IMG/VR virus record: IMGVR_UViG_3300047274_000061
Span: 1-31,869 of that record
From: a virus
Strand: one strand, 5' to 3'
Length of the DNA stretch: 31,869 nt
This document shows positions 1 through 6,899 of this stretch, one piece after another. Position 1 is the first letter of the stretch; each line of letters opens with the position of its first letter. The notes beneath the pieces were generated by a model. It had not been told where the DNA came from, searched no databases, and saw nothing but the letters and a program-made list of their open reading frames with translations. The position numbers and the translations under genes were made by a program.

Positions 1-87
1 GATAGAATTAGTGGAGTAGTTCCACAAGTTAGAACAGACAATGACTGTCTAGGTATTTTAAAATCTATATATGTTTCAGTCTTCTAG
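1..87 (+). CDS. C-terminal fragment of an upstream structural protein (partial)
   Basis: Frame 1 is open from the window edge to TAG at 85-87 and gives 28 residues ending in GILKSIYVSVF. The 5' part lies outside the window. The next gene has its own promoter directly after this stop, so this is probably the last gene of a preceding unit. The position just before a BppU/FN3 adhesin gene suggests a tail or baseplate protein, but the fragment is too short to assign a family. Confidence 0.5.
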   Translation, partial: DRISGVVPQVRTDNDCLGILKSIYVSVF

Positions 88-89
88 CA

Positions 90-98
90 TGCTATAAT
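90..98 (+). promoter_or_regulatory. Extended -10 promoter for the first adhesin unit
   Basis: TGCTATAAT is a perfect extended -10 box. Initiation about 7 nt downstream would fall near A105 and give a leader of about 10 nt that starts with AGGAG and ends at ATG 115. I see no convincing -35 at standard spacing. Confidence 0.7.
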
Positions 99-114
99 AT
101 TAATAGGAGCAAGC

Positions 115-789
115 ATGGCATTTCCAGCAACTTATAACTTTAGTTATTACAAGGGCGATACCCTTGAGTTTAGGGCATACCCAAAAGACACATCTGGCCT
201 ACCATTTAGTCTAGAGGGGTACGACGTATCTTTTACAATCTCTACTGCTAGAGGTTCAGAAGGTTTGGCAAATCAGGTGCCTGCTTTTGCAGAGATTATC
301 GACAATGCAAGTATTCTTTGTGCAATTAGGCCAGAGGATAGCCTAGAGCTTCCAAGTGCATCTTCGTACGTGTATGACGTAGAAATTAGGAAGCCAGGGG
401 CAACTCCTTACCCTCTAGTGTATACAATCCTAACTGGAACAATTACAGTTGAAGATCAGGTAACAGACATTCAGGTTTCTCTTCCAGAAGGACCTACTAA
501 CCTAGTAGTTACAGAAGATGGCGGTGTTGTGACAATCAACTGGGATGCACCAGAAACTGGTGACCAGCCAACGTCGTACAATGTTTATGGAAAGTCAGAC
601 GCACTTGGACTAACTACCTATGTTCTTATTTCAAATGTCCCAGCACCAGCTACGATTTATGAGCTTTCCTCAGTAATGGGCATTCCTCTTACCCCTGGCG
701 TTCAATATGAGGTCAAGGTAACTTCTGTAAACTCTGCAGGAGAGAATTCTGATGACTTCGTTACTGATGAAATTACGGTGGCACTATAA
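115..789 (+). CDS. BppU-like N-terminal domain plus fibronectin type III domain, tail/baseplate adhesin
   Basis: The 224-aa protein has two parts. Residues 1-120 form a beta-rich domain opening with a KGDTLEFRAYPKD motif, which resembles the N-terminal domain of BppU-type baseplate proteins and is paralogous to the protein encoded at 5771-6181 (RGDTASFRVYVTDD). Residues about 126-222 are a fibronectin type III domain, shown by GPTNLVVTEDGG, INWDAP, YNVYGK and the closing YEVKVTSVNSAGEN. The role is probably structural, attaching or spacing receptor-binding proteins at the tail tip. An AGGAG site lies 5-9 nt before ATG 115. The stop overlaps the next start as TAATG, so the two genes are translationally coupled. 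The FN3 call is secure. The BppU relation is inferred from the motif pattern. Confidence 0.75.
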   Translation: MAFPATYNFSYYKGDTLEFRAYPKDTSGLPFSLEGYDVSFTISTARGSEGLANQVPAFAEIIDNASILCAIRPEDSLELPSASSYVYDVEIRKPGATPYPLVYTILTGTITVEDQVTDIQVSLPEGPTNLVVTEDGGVVTINWDAPETGDQPTSYNVYGKSDALGLTTYVLISNVPAPATIYELSSVMGIPLTPGVQYEVKVTSVNSAGENSDDFVTDEITVAL

Positions 790-1355
790 TGACTAATCCA
801 TCAGTAGGCTCTATAGATATCTCTGTTTTGGGTGGGCCATCCACAGTAAACCTTGACGTAGACTTTGGACCTACTGGTGTTAGGGGTAGCAGAATCTTTG
901 GTGTATCGGCAGATCCTAGACTATCTACAACACCAAAGCCACTAGAAGTGATGAATTATGATCTAGGGATTGTGATTACCCCTTCGGCACCAGACTATCT
1001 ATCTGTTTATCAAAAAACAGGGACTTCTCCAGAAGACTGGGAAGCTTTTGCTGCACTCTACCCAAACTTTTATGCAGATAAAAAAACTGTTTCATTTAAT
1101 TCACAAGGTGTGGGAACTTTTACTATCGTAGCTTCCAGCGTTTTTACTGTAGCTGTTTACCTTGTAGAAATGTTTAACGTTTTTTACCAAATAGAAAACT
1201 CAAATCCAATTGCTTCCTCTATGACAATGACACTAGGTCAAAGTGGAAACCAGCAGGTGCTTACTGTTTCGATTAAAGCAATAGAGTACAATGGAACATC
1301 CTGGTCTGCCCTTCAGGGAGATAAAACAGTTCACGTATTCTCTACGGTGGTTTAA
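789..1355 (+). CDS. Unknown beta-rich phage protein in adhesin cassette A
   Basis: This 188-aa protein has no family I can name. It is beta-rich, with an early DVDFGPTGVRGSRIF segment and alternating Val/Thr/Ser stretches to the C-terminus. It has no signal peptide; the hydrophobic stretch around residues 112-130 (TIVASSVFTVAVYLVEMF) looks like a buried strand pair and not a membrane segment. It follows the BppU/FN3 gene through a TAATG overlap. In the second cassette a shorter protein (6181-6408) with a comparable DYG...G.RG segment holds the equivalent position, so both may be small structural partners of the BppU-like protein. That link is inference. Confidence 0.6.
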   Translation: MTNPSVGSIDISVLGGPSTVNLDVDFGPTGVRGSRIFGVSADPRLSTTPKPLEVMNYDLGIVITPSAPDYLSVYQKTGTSPEDWEAFAALYPNFYADKKTVSFNSQGVGTFTIVASSVFTVAVYLVEMFNVFYQIENSNPIASSMTMTLGQSGNQQVLTVSIKAIEYNGTSWSALQGDKTVHVFSTVV

Positions 1356-1366
1356 GGGAGGGTATC

Positions 1367-2146
1367 ATGTCAGAAGAAATTGGTTCAATTTTTCCAACTC
1401 AGGTGCCAGAGTATACAGAGGCTGCAGATATTCGTAAAGCATTTAATCTGTATCACTACGGTTCTCAGGATGCACCAACTCAGTCATCTCAGATCATAAG
1501 AAACTCTATAGCTGGAGAGTTTAACTATATTAATAACAGGCTTACTACCCTAGAGTCATCTGGATCTGAAATTTCTCAGTTGCTAGTTAGTCAATCGCTA
1601 AATGACATTGTGCAGACTGGAACATATCACAGCGTGGAATCCCCAACCGCACTGCTGAACTATCCAACAACAACTTCTGGGATATTGTTTGTGTATAGGC
1701 ACACAGTAGGAATCAACACTTTTGTGTATCAAAACTATCAGACAAATCACACGACAACAAACTTCTACTGGAGAGCTGGATATCTTTCTGGAACGTCGTA
1801 CGTATGGGCAAGCTGGTCATTGGCTTCAAAGGATGGACATACTCACAATGAATATGTAAGCACAACTACTCTTAACAACAGAGTGTCATCATCTCTTACC
1901 CCATCTAGAGCTGCAATAGTTGATTCAACTGGTAAGGTTTCGTCGTCTTCTAGCATTTCTGAACTTGAGTTAAATCAGCTAGACGGAATTTCTACAAGCA
2001 TGACAATTCAGGCACAGCTAAGTGACAAGGCCCCACTGGTGCATAACCATGATGATTTATACCACAAAATTGGTGTGCAGCCAAAGATATTTGTAACTAG
2101 CCAAGAGCCATCAGGAGCTTCCGTAGGCGATCTTTGGATTTACTAG
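1367..2146 (+). CDS. Tail fibre protein with pyocin-knob-like domain
   Basis: This 259-aa protein has a helical N-terminus (residues 1-75, ending in a NYINNRLTTLESS coiled segment). A domain at about 80-152 follows it: GTYHSV, NYPTTTSGILFVYRH, TNFYWRAG and VWASWS, the pattern of pyocin-knob domains on tail fibres. A C-terminal fibre segment carries GHTH (157-160) and VHNHDD, both HxH motifs like the metal-binding sites of trimeric fibres. It ends in SGASVGDLWIY, a motif frequent in phage fibre termini. A good GGGAGGG site precedes ATG 1367. It lies between the BppU/FN3 pair and the long Ig-repeat protein. Likely role: receptor binding or fibre shaft. Confidence 0.7.
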   Translation: MSEEIGSIFPTQVPEYTEAADIRKAFNLYHYGSQDAPTQSSQIIRNSIAGEFNYINNRLTTLESSGSEISQLLVSQSLNDIVQTGTYHSVESPTALLNYPTTTSGILFVYRHTVGINTFVYQNYQTNHTTTNFYWRAGYLSGTSYVWASWSLASKDGHTHNEYVSTTTLNNRVSSSLTPSRAAIVDSTGKVSSSSSISELELNQLDGISTSMTIQAQLSDKAPLVHNHDDLYHKIGVQPKIFVTSQEPSGASVGDLWIY

Positions 2147-2156
2147 GGGTAAATAG

Positions 2157-4565
2157 ATGCCATATTTTTATTGGAAAAATGAAGCAGATATTTACAGGGC
2201 AACAGGATATTCTGATGCAAGCCCAAGGAACACTATAACGATTCCCCTAGGTAGGCAATCGTATTTGCTTTCTACTGGTGGCACTAATAATCCAATATGG
2301 ATTCAGCAAGCAAAAATGTATCTTGCTGGTAGAGGTGGAACAAGAACTGCTTCGATAGTAATTGGAAATTCAACAACCTCGTCATTTTCTTTGGCTAATG
2401 CTGGAACGTCTGGATCAGCAACAGATACAGGATGGAAAGACACGGATTATAAATATTCTGGAACATCTGCAGCATCTATTTCTGTTGGATACAACACAAA
2501 TGGAAGTACCTTTTTTGGAAGATATGGAACAACAGCTGACACCACTACACTGTGGGGAAGATGTTTTTATAGCCAGGTTCCAACCGCCCCTACGTCAGTA
2601 TCAGCCTCATCGCCTTCAGCAAATACACTAAGAGTGTCCTGGTCTGTACCAAGCGATGATGGTGGCCTGTCAGTATCTGGATACTACGTTCAAATATCAA
2701 CATCTTCATCATTTAGCACAATAGCTAGCTTTGAAGAAAAGCCTTCGTCAGCATCATCTCACGACTTCTCTGGCCTGTCAGCAGGTACAACTTATTATGC
2801 AAGAGTGTTTGCCTATAATGACACATATTATGTTTTCCAAAATTACCCAATGTCTGTAGCTTCTCAGACTGCGTCTGCAGTCATATCGGCACCACCAGAG
2901 CCTGTATGGACTACAGACTCTACTTTGACAACAGCACAGATAAACTCTGCATACTCTACAACAGTTACTGCTACAAATACAGACAGCTATTCAAAAGTTA
3001 GCGGAGATTCTTGGCTATCAGTTTCGTCAAGTGGAACAGTATCTGGAACTGCACCATCTAGTGTTGGCACAGCATCAATAACAGTTAGAGCAACAGGTTC
3101 AGGTGGATCTGTTGATAGGGCGTTTTCAGTGCCAATAGATGGCCCTGCACCTAGCTGGAACACATCGTCACCATTGACATCAGTGGCTATTAGCACTTAC
3201 TATTCTTTGCAACTTTCTGCGACTAACGCAACGTCTTACCAAAAACTTTCTGGGGGATCAAACGACTCTTGGATATCAGTATCGTCTAGCGGACTAATAA
3301 CTGGAACGTCGCCATCTTCAGCTTCATCTGTTTCATTTACCGTTAGAGCAACTGGTAACGGCAAAAATACAGATAAAACATTTTCCCTTGATGTAACTCA
3401 GCCATCACCATCGTGGGTTACAGGAACTAGCCTTCCTGCTGCTCAACAATCTGTTGCATATTCAACGAATGTATCTGCATCATACACATCATCATATTCA
3501 AAGGTTAGCGGAGATTCTTGGATATCAGTTTCATCGAGTGGTACTGTTTCTGGAACACCAACATCTTCTGGAACGGCATCAGTGACGATTAGGGCCACAG
3601 GTCCAACAGGACTAACTTCTGATAGATCATTTACTATATCTGTTGCATCAGCACCAGTTCCAGTTTGGGTAACAACGTCTCCTCTTCCAAATGTGGTAGT
3701 AGGTTCTGCATACAATACTTCAGTTTCTGCTACAAATACTCAGACGTACTCCAAGCTTTCTGGCGGTACTAATGATGCATGGGTTAGTGTGCTCTCAACT
3801 GGTCAAGTATATGGTGCTCCACCAACAATAGGAACTACCATAGTCAAGATTAGAGCAACATCGTCACTCGGACAGACATCGGATAAAGATTTTTCTATTA
3901 GCGTGACAGCTCCACTGCCAGCATGGACAACAAACCAAACTCTTATTGGTGGAAAGGCTAATGCACCATATTCTGCTACTGTCTCTGCATCTAATACAGA
4001 CTCCTACGCTATTTCTGGAACAAAGCCATCATGGATATCTCTGAATACCTCTACTGGCTTGCTGTCTGGAACACCAACTGAAGAAGGGTCGTATTCAGTT
4101 ACAGTCGTTCCAACTGGTCCAGGTGGTGTAGGTCCATCTAGAACATTCTCTATTTCAATATCATCAGCATCTCCAGTATGGGTAGACTCTCAGCTTCAAA
4201 ATGCTTCTGGAGTTTTGAATGTTCAATACTCTGATGGATTTTCGGCTTCTAACGTTGTCTCGTCAAGTGGGTATCTAATTACAGGTCTTCCTACTGGAAT
4301 AACTTATAACTCTACAACTGGTGCCATATCTGGATATCCAACACAAACAGGTCAGTTCAATGTTCAGGTCACAGCATTTGGATTAGATGGGACAAACATA
4401 ACATCTTCTTCAATATTGAATATATACTATCCTGGAGAAAGAAAGACTATTTCTGGATCATTCAGTAGTATTGCTACCATGCAGAGATTTAATGGAACAA
4501 GCTGGGTCCCAGTGCAGTTTGTAAAAAGAAAAACAGCTTCTGGCTGGGAGAATGCCTCTAACTAG
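2157..4565 (+). CDS. Large FN3 and Ig-like (He_PIG type) repeat protein, tail surface adhesin
   Basis: The 802-aa protein has an N-terminal beta-rich domain (1-140), one fibronectin type III domain (about 141-240; PTAPTSVSASSPSANTLRVSW start, YYARVFAYND end), then six putative Ig repeats of about 85 residues (about 246-755). Each repeat follows the plan PxWxTxxxL....Y...V.A.N...Y.....SW[IL]SVSSSGxxSGTP....V.IRATG....D..F.I.V. The last 40 residues hold a small tail with RFNGTSWVPVQFVKRKTASGW. Such repeats usually extend a binding domain away from the particle and bind cell-surface polymers. The start has only a weak AGGGG site. Its 3' end overlaps the minus-strand transglycosylase gene by 8 bp, tail to tail, with no terminator visible between them. 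Confidence 0.8.
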   Translation: MPYFYWKNEADIYRATGYSDASPRNTITIPLGRQSYLLSTGGTNNPIWIQQAKMYLAGRGGTRTASIVIGNSTTSSFSLANAGTSGSATDTGWKDTDYKYSGTSAASISVGYNTNGSTFFGRYGTTADTTTLWGRCFYSQVPTAPTSVSASSPSANTLRVSWSVPSDDGGLSVSGYYVQISTSSSFSTIASFEEKPSSASSHDFSGLSAGTTYYARVFAYNDTYYVFQNYPMSVASQTASAVISAPPEPVWTTDSTLTTAQINSAYSTTVTATNTDSYSKVSGDSWLSVSSSGTVSGTAPSSVGTASITVRATGSGGSVDRAFSVPIDGPAPSWNTSSPLTSVAISTYYSLQLSATNATSYQKLSGGSNDSWISVSSSGLITGTSPSSASSVSFTVRATGNGKNTDKTFSLDVTQPSPSWVTGTSLPAAQQSVAYSTNVSASYTSSYSKVSGDSWISVSSSGTVSGTPTSSGTASVTIRATGPTGLTSDRSFTISVASAPVPVWVTTSPLPNVVVGSAYNTSVSATNTQTYSKLSGGTNDAWVSVLSTGQVYGAPPTIGTTIVKIRATSSLGQTSDKDFSISVTAPLPAWTTNQTLIGGKANAPYSATVSASNTDSYAISGTKPSWISLNTSTGLLSGTPTEEGSYSVTVVPTGPGGVGPSRTFSISISSASPVWVDSQLQNASGVLNVQYSDGFSASNVVSSSGYLITGLPTGITYNSTTGAISGYPTQTGQFNVQVTAFGLDGTNITSSSILNIYYPGERKTISGSFSSIATMQRFNGTSWVPVQFVKRKTASGWENASN
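2994..3556 (+). repeat. Near-identical direct repeat pair inside the Ig-repeat gene
   Basis: The 56-bp segments at 2994-3049 and 3501-3556 differ at only 7 positions, nearly all third codon bases. Both encode the KVSGDSW[LI]SVSSSGTVSGT core of Ig repeats 1 and 3. The intervening repeat 2 is more diverged. This points to recent duplication or gene conversion between non-adjacent repeats. Confidence 0.8.
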
Positions 4566-5070
4566 GAAAGTCAGAAATTATTCTTAATGCACTATCCTCT
4601 GTAGACCAGGCAGACCAGTTGTTGCCACCATTCGACATTTGATATGCAATTTTTGCATTAATCAATGGGTCAAATAAATCCTTTTCAGAGTCGAGGTTAT
4701 ATTTGTTTACTCTGTTTACCCCTAAAGATCCAGACATATTTATCTGAAAAAGTCCATAACAGTCGCTAGACTTATTATATGCCATTGGTCTTCTAGTTGA
4801 TTCTTTTACAGCAATAGCCCATGCATACTTCAGGGCATAGCCAGAAAATCCAGCTTGCTTTAGTATGGAAATTAGTTCAGCGTCAGACAGCATTGTCTTA
4901 GCTGTAAAGGGTGCCTTTACAATCTTGTACTGACCACGATCAAAACTTACCTCTTGAGTAGCAGGCACATAAAGTGTTTGATTTGGAAGATCAGCAGGCT
5001 GCCCCACAATGCTAGAAGCAGTTAGTGAGACAACCATGCTGATTGATCCTAGTAGTATGTTTGTGTTCAT
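4558..5070 (-). CDS. Exported SLT-type lytic transglycosylase / lysozyme-like endolysin
   Basis: This 170-aa protein carries a lysozyme-like SLT fold. The catalytic glutamate is E90 in AVKESTRRPMAYN, followed by the diagnostic CYGLFQINM (104-112) and the closing DPLINAKIAYQMS...NWSAWS. It would cleave the glycan strands of peptidoglycan. Residues 4-22 are hydrophobic and lack a lipobox (ILLGSISMVVSLTASSIVG), so the protein is probably exported, either cleaved or as a signal-anchor enzyme. Its ATG overlaps the stop of the upstream peptidase gene (TAATG on the minus strand), so the two wall hydrolases are made together. It is transcribed against the adhesin genes on both sides. No holin gene is seen beside it. 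Function is confident; the use at lysis rather than entry is inferred from the minus-strand placement and export signal. Confidence 0.85.
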   Translation of the reverse strand: MNTNILLGSISMVVSLTASSIVGQPADLPNQTLYVPATQEVSFDRGQYKIVKAPFTAKTMLSDAELISILKQAGFSGYALKYAWAIAVKESTRRPMAYNKSSDCYGLFQINMSGSLGVNRVNKYNLDSEKDLFDPLINAKIAYQMSNGGNNWSAWSTEDSALRIISDFPS

Positions 5071-5657
5071 TAGTTCTCAATTACTCTAATAAAGCTAATT
5101 TCACTTTTAGAAAACCAGCTATCCGTTAGTTTGATTGTTTCTGTTCTTGTTCCTGGCTTTCTGGCATGTACTACTTTACCATCACCAATATAAATACCAA
5201 CATGGTAGTATTTTTCAGAATTCAAATGCTTAAAAGCTACAATATCTCCAGGCTTTGGCTCAGACACATGGTTGCCTGCATATTTTGCCTGCTTGGATGC
5301 AGAGTGGTCAATCTCAATTCCCAGTCCAGCATAAAACCATCTGGTCAGCCCAGAGCAGTCCCATCCAGCAGTAGAAGAGCCACTAAAAACATATGGAGTT
5401 CTTCCAACATGCTTCATAAGTTCGCTTATGCGACTTTTGATTGCAGCAGTATTTTTTTCTTTAGCAATCTGCTTTGCTAGTTTAGCAAGATCTATTTCTC
5501 GCTGCTTGTTTGTTGCTATAACTTGTTCTAGTATTCTCTGTTGTTTGATGTTTGTATTAACGCTTTTGGCGTTATGTCGGTCATCTCCGACGGCAGTTAA
5601 TGGTGAACAGCTAACAACTAACAGTCCAATAATTCCTAGTATTGCAATCTTTTTCAA
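5070..5657 (-). CDS. NlpC/P60 peptidoglycan peptidase lipoprotein, TTG start
   Basis: This 195-aa protein has an NlpC/P60 cysteine peptidase domain at about 85-195. Catalytic C101 sits in GWDCSGLTRWFY, H152 in YYHVGIYIGDG and a third polar residue, H164, in VVHARKP. It should cut peptide stems of peptidoglycan. The start is a TTG at 5657-5655, chosen because AGGAGG (5669-5664) lies 6 nt upstream and because it begins exactly at a signal sequence: KK, then IAILGIIGLLVVSC with lipobox VVSC, C17 being the lipidated residue. Residues 30-80 are a charged helical, probably coiled, spacer. An upstream in-frame extension to 5825 would add 56 implausible residues across the promoter. A lipid-anchored outer-membrane-face hydrolase is unusual for a phage. 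It is coupled to the downstream transglycosylase gene. Confidence 0.85.
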   Translation of the reverse strand: MKKIAILGIIGLLVVSCSPLTAVGDDRHNAKSVNTNIKQQRILEQVIATNKQREIDLAKLAKQIAKEKNTAAIKSRISELMKHVGRTPYVFSGSSTAGWDCSGLTRWFYAGLGIEIDHSASKQAKYAGNHVSEPKPGDIVAFKHLNSEKYYHVGIYIGDGKVVHARKPGTRTETIKLTDSWFSKSEISFIRVIEN

Positions 5658-5674
5658 GTTGCACCTCCTAAAGC

Positions 5675-5698
5675 AAAAAGCACCTTTTTTAAGGGTGC
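5675..5698 (-). terminator. Hairpin plus U-run in the leader of the lysis genes (possible attenuator)
   Basis: On the minus strand GCACCCTT (5698-5691) pairs with AAGGTGC (5686-5680) with one bulged C, and five T residues follow (5679-5675). The structure ends six nucleotides before the AGGAGG site of the peptidase gene. It lies between the predicted minus-strand promoter and the TTG start, so it could terminate early transcription. The short stem makes this uncertain. Confidence 0.4.
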
Positions 5699-5715
5699 CG
5701 TTCGGTTGTTCTAAT

Positions 5716-5744
5716 AGTTTACCACGTTTTTCAATAAAAATCAA
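5716..5744 (-). promoter_or_regulatory. Minus-strand promoter for the lysis pair
   Basis: Reading the minus strand, TTGATT (5744-5739) is followed after 17 bp by TAAACT (5721-5716), which has TGG directly before it. This is the only promoter in the window where I see a plausible -35 at standard spacing. Initiation near 5709 would give a leader of about 52 nt that contains the hairpin at 5675-5698. Confidence 0.5.
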
Positions 5745-5755
5745 ACATAATACTG

Positions 5756-5764
5756 TGTTATAAT
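5756..5764 (+). promoter_or_regulatory. Extended -10 promoter, leaderless start at 5771
   Basis: TGTTATAAT ends 7 nt before ATG 5771, so the predicted first transcribed base is the A of the start codon. There is no Shine-Dalgarno. It diverges from the minus-strand lysis promoter about 12 bp away. Confidence 0.75.
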
Positions 5765-5770
5765 TAGACC

Positions 5771-6181
5771 ATGGCAACGCTAAGAGGATCAGCCTCATCT
5801 TATGATATTGGTAATATTCCACCAAGAATTAACTGGACTATTGTCCGTGGTGACACTGCTTCATTCAGGGTATATGTCACAGATGACAACAAAGAGCCAC
5901 TGAATATTCCAGATTGGAGCATTGCCATGGAGATCAAGCGTCCTAATCTGGCTGCAAACCTTGGAAAGATTACCGACGATGCCACGTTGGTGTTGTCACT
6001 ACAGCCAGCAGCAGACAGCGACGACGAAGCTGGAGAATTTACTGTTTCTCTAACAGCAGCCGAATCTGCCATCCTGGAAACAGGCGATATCTTTGACATT
6101 GAACTATCGTTGCCACAGGACGAATTGGTTTGGACAGTTGCTCAGGGTAGCGTAACTATTCTTGAGGACGTAACTGCATAA
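5771..6181 (+). CDS. BppU-like N-terminal domain protein (second copy)
   Basis: This 136-aa protein consists of a single beta domain paralogous to the first 120 residues of the protein at 115-789. Both open with an [RK]GDT..FR.Y..D core (here 26-39), continue with a ...DYD/PDWSI.ME.. strand and close with a GS[VI]TI.ED strand. This copy has no FN3 domain. In Gram-positive phages this kind of domain anchors receptor-binding proteins to the baseplate; the same role is inferred here. The mRNA should be leaderless. The stop overlaps the next start (TAATG). Confidence 0.7.
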   Translation: MATLRGSASSYDIGNIPPRINWTIVRGDTASFRVYVTDDNKEPLNIPDWSIAMEIKRPNLAANLGKITDDATLVLSLQPAADSDDEAGEFTVSLTAAESAILETGDIFDIELSLPQDELVWTVAQGSVTILEDVTA

Positions 6182-6408
6182 TGGCTTCAGTAAAAATTAT
6201 TGAAGATTCAAAAAGAAAAGCAAAGTCATTTAAAGCTATCGATTATGGCATTATAAATGTTGGAAAGCGTGGCTGGACATCTGTAATTGTAGAAGAAGAC
6301 ATTCCTTTTAGAGTGCGTTTTACAAACATTCAAATTCCTGGATATGGCCCAAACAATATTCCTGGAATTGGTGTTCAGGTAATTGGTTACAGCAACTACA
6401 TCCTTTAA
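6181..6408 (+). CDS. Small unknown protein paired with the BppU-like protein
   Basis: This 75-aa protein has a basic first 30 residues (SKRKAKSFK) followed by beta strands. A DYGIINVGKRGWTSVIV segment and a Pro/Gly-rich PGYGPNNIPGIGVQVIGY end are the only clear features. It is coupled to the preceding gene by a TAATG overlap. Its position matches the 188-aa protein at 789-1355 in the first cassette. No family is recognised. The low-complexity C-terminus suggests a small structural protein, which is inference. Confidence 0.55.
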   Translation: MASVKIIEDSKRKAKSFKAIDYGIINVGKRGWTSVIVEEDIPFRVRFTNIQIPGYGPNNIPGIGVQVIGYSNYIL

Positions 6409-6421
6409 TCTTTAAAAATCC

Positions 6422-6430
6422 TGGTATACT
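6422..6430 (+). promoter_or_regulatory. Extended -10 promoter, leaderless start at 6437
   Basis: TGGTATACT ends 7 nt before ATG 6437, and the intervening bases hold no Shine-Dalgarno. Predicted transcription starts on the initiation codon. Confidence 0.75.
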
Positions 6431-6436
6431 TTATAC

Positions 6437-6883
6437 ATGGCCAGAGTATCTATTCCTTACGTTAAGTCACGCTATGAAACAGGTGACCGCCCTTCGCAAG
6501 AAGACTATGAAGATCTAATTGATACCGTTGCTGCCCAGTCAACTGACCTGGGTACCTTCGGAAATAATGAGAATACCGTAAATGGTATTGAGAACCCAAC
6601 AGTACTGGATAGCTTTGATGCTACTGTATGGAGAATGGTAAAGTACATCATTTCTCTGTCAAAGACTTCTCAGGGAGATAACTACTTCTACGCCACAGAG
6701 TTGACCGTATTGATTGATGGAGAGGATGTCTCTGTATCGGAATACGGCACAATAGACAACGATGGGAATATGGGAACCATAGCTGTCTCTAGGACTGGAA
6801 ACACTGTAGCACTTACAGTTACCCCAGATTCAGTCATTAAGCCTGTCACCGCACGTTTTGCACGTATGGGACTAAAGGCATAA
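6437..6883 (+). CDS. Short fibre/baseplate protein with a C-terminal beta domain shared with the 632-aa fibre
   Basis: This 148-aa protein begins with a helical region (GDRPSQEDYEDLIDTVAAQ). From about residue 52 it has a beta domain with the pattern YFYATELTVLIDGEDVSVSE, YGTIDN.G.MGTI and VALTVTP, ending in VTARFARMGLKA. The same plan (EF.VKV..GTH.EIS, TEYGIV, VVL.V) ends the next protein at 6900-8798, so this looks like a common phage fibre end domain. It should be made from a leaderless mRNA. Placement between the BppU-like cassette and the fibres suggests a small fibre or an adaptor. The exact role is unknown. Confidence 0.6.
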   Translation: MARVSIPYVKSRYETGDRPSQEDYEDLIDTVAAQSTDLGTFGNNENTVNGIENPTVLDSFDATVWRMVKYIISLSKTSQGDNYFYATELTVLIDGEDVSVSEYGTIDNDGNMGTIAVSRTGNTVALTVTPDSVIKPVTARFARMGLKA

Positions 6884-6899
6884 ACAAGGAGATAACAAA

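Noticed and set aside
5166-5763. Plus-strand frames opposite the NlpC/P60 gene
   Set aside because: They lie antisense to a well-supported enzyme gene and show no ribosome site or recognisable domain.
5070-5825. Longer ATG-started form of the NlpC/P60 gene
   Set aside because: The 56 extra residues cross the divergent promoter and hairpin and hide the signal peptide; the TTG at 5657 has an ideal AGGAGG and begins at a lipoprotein signal.
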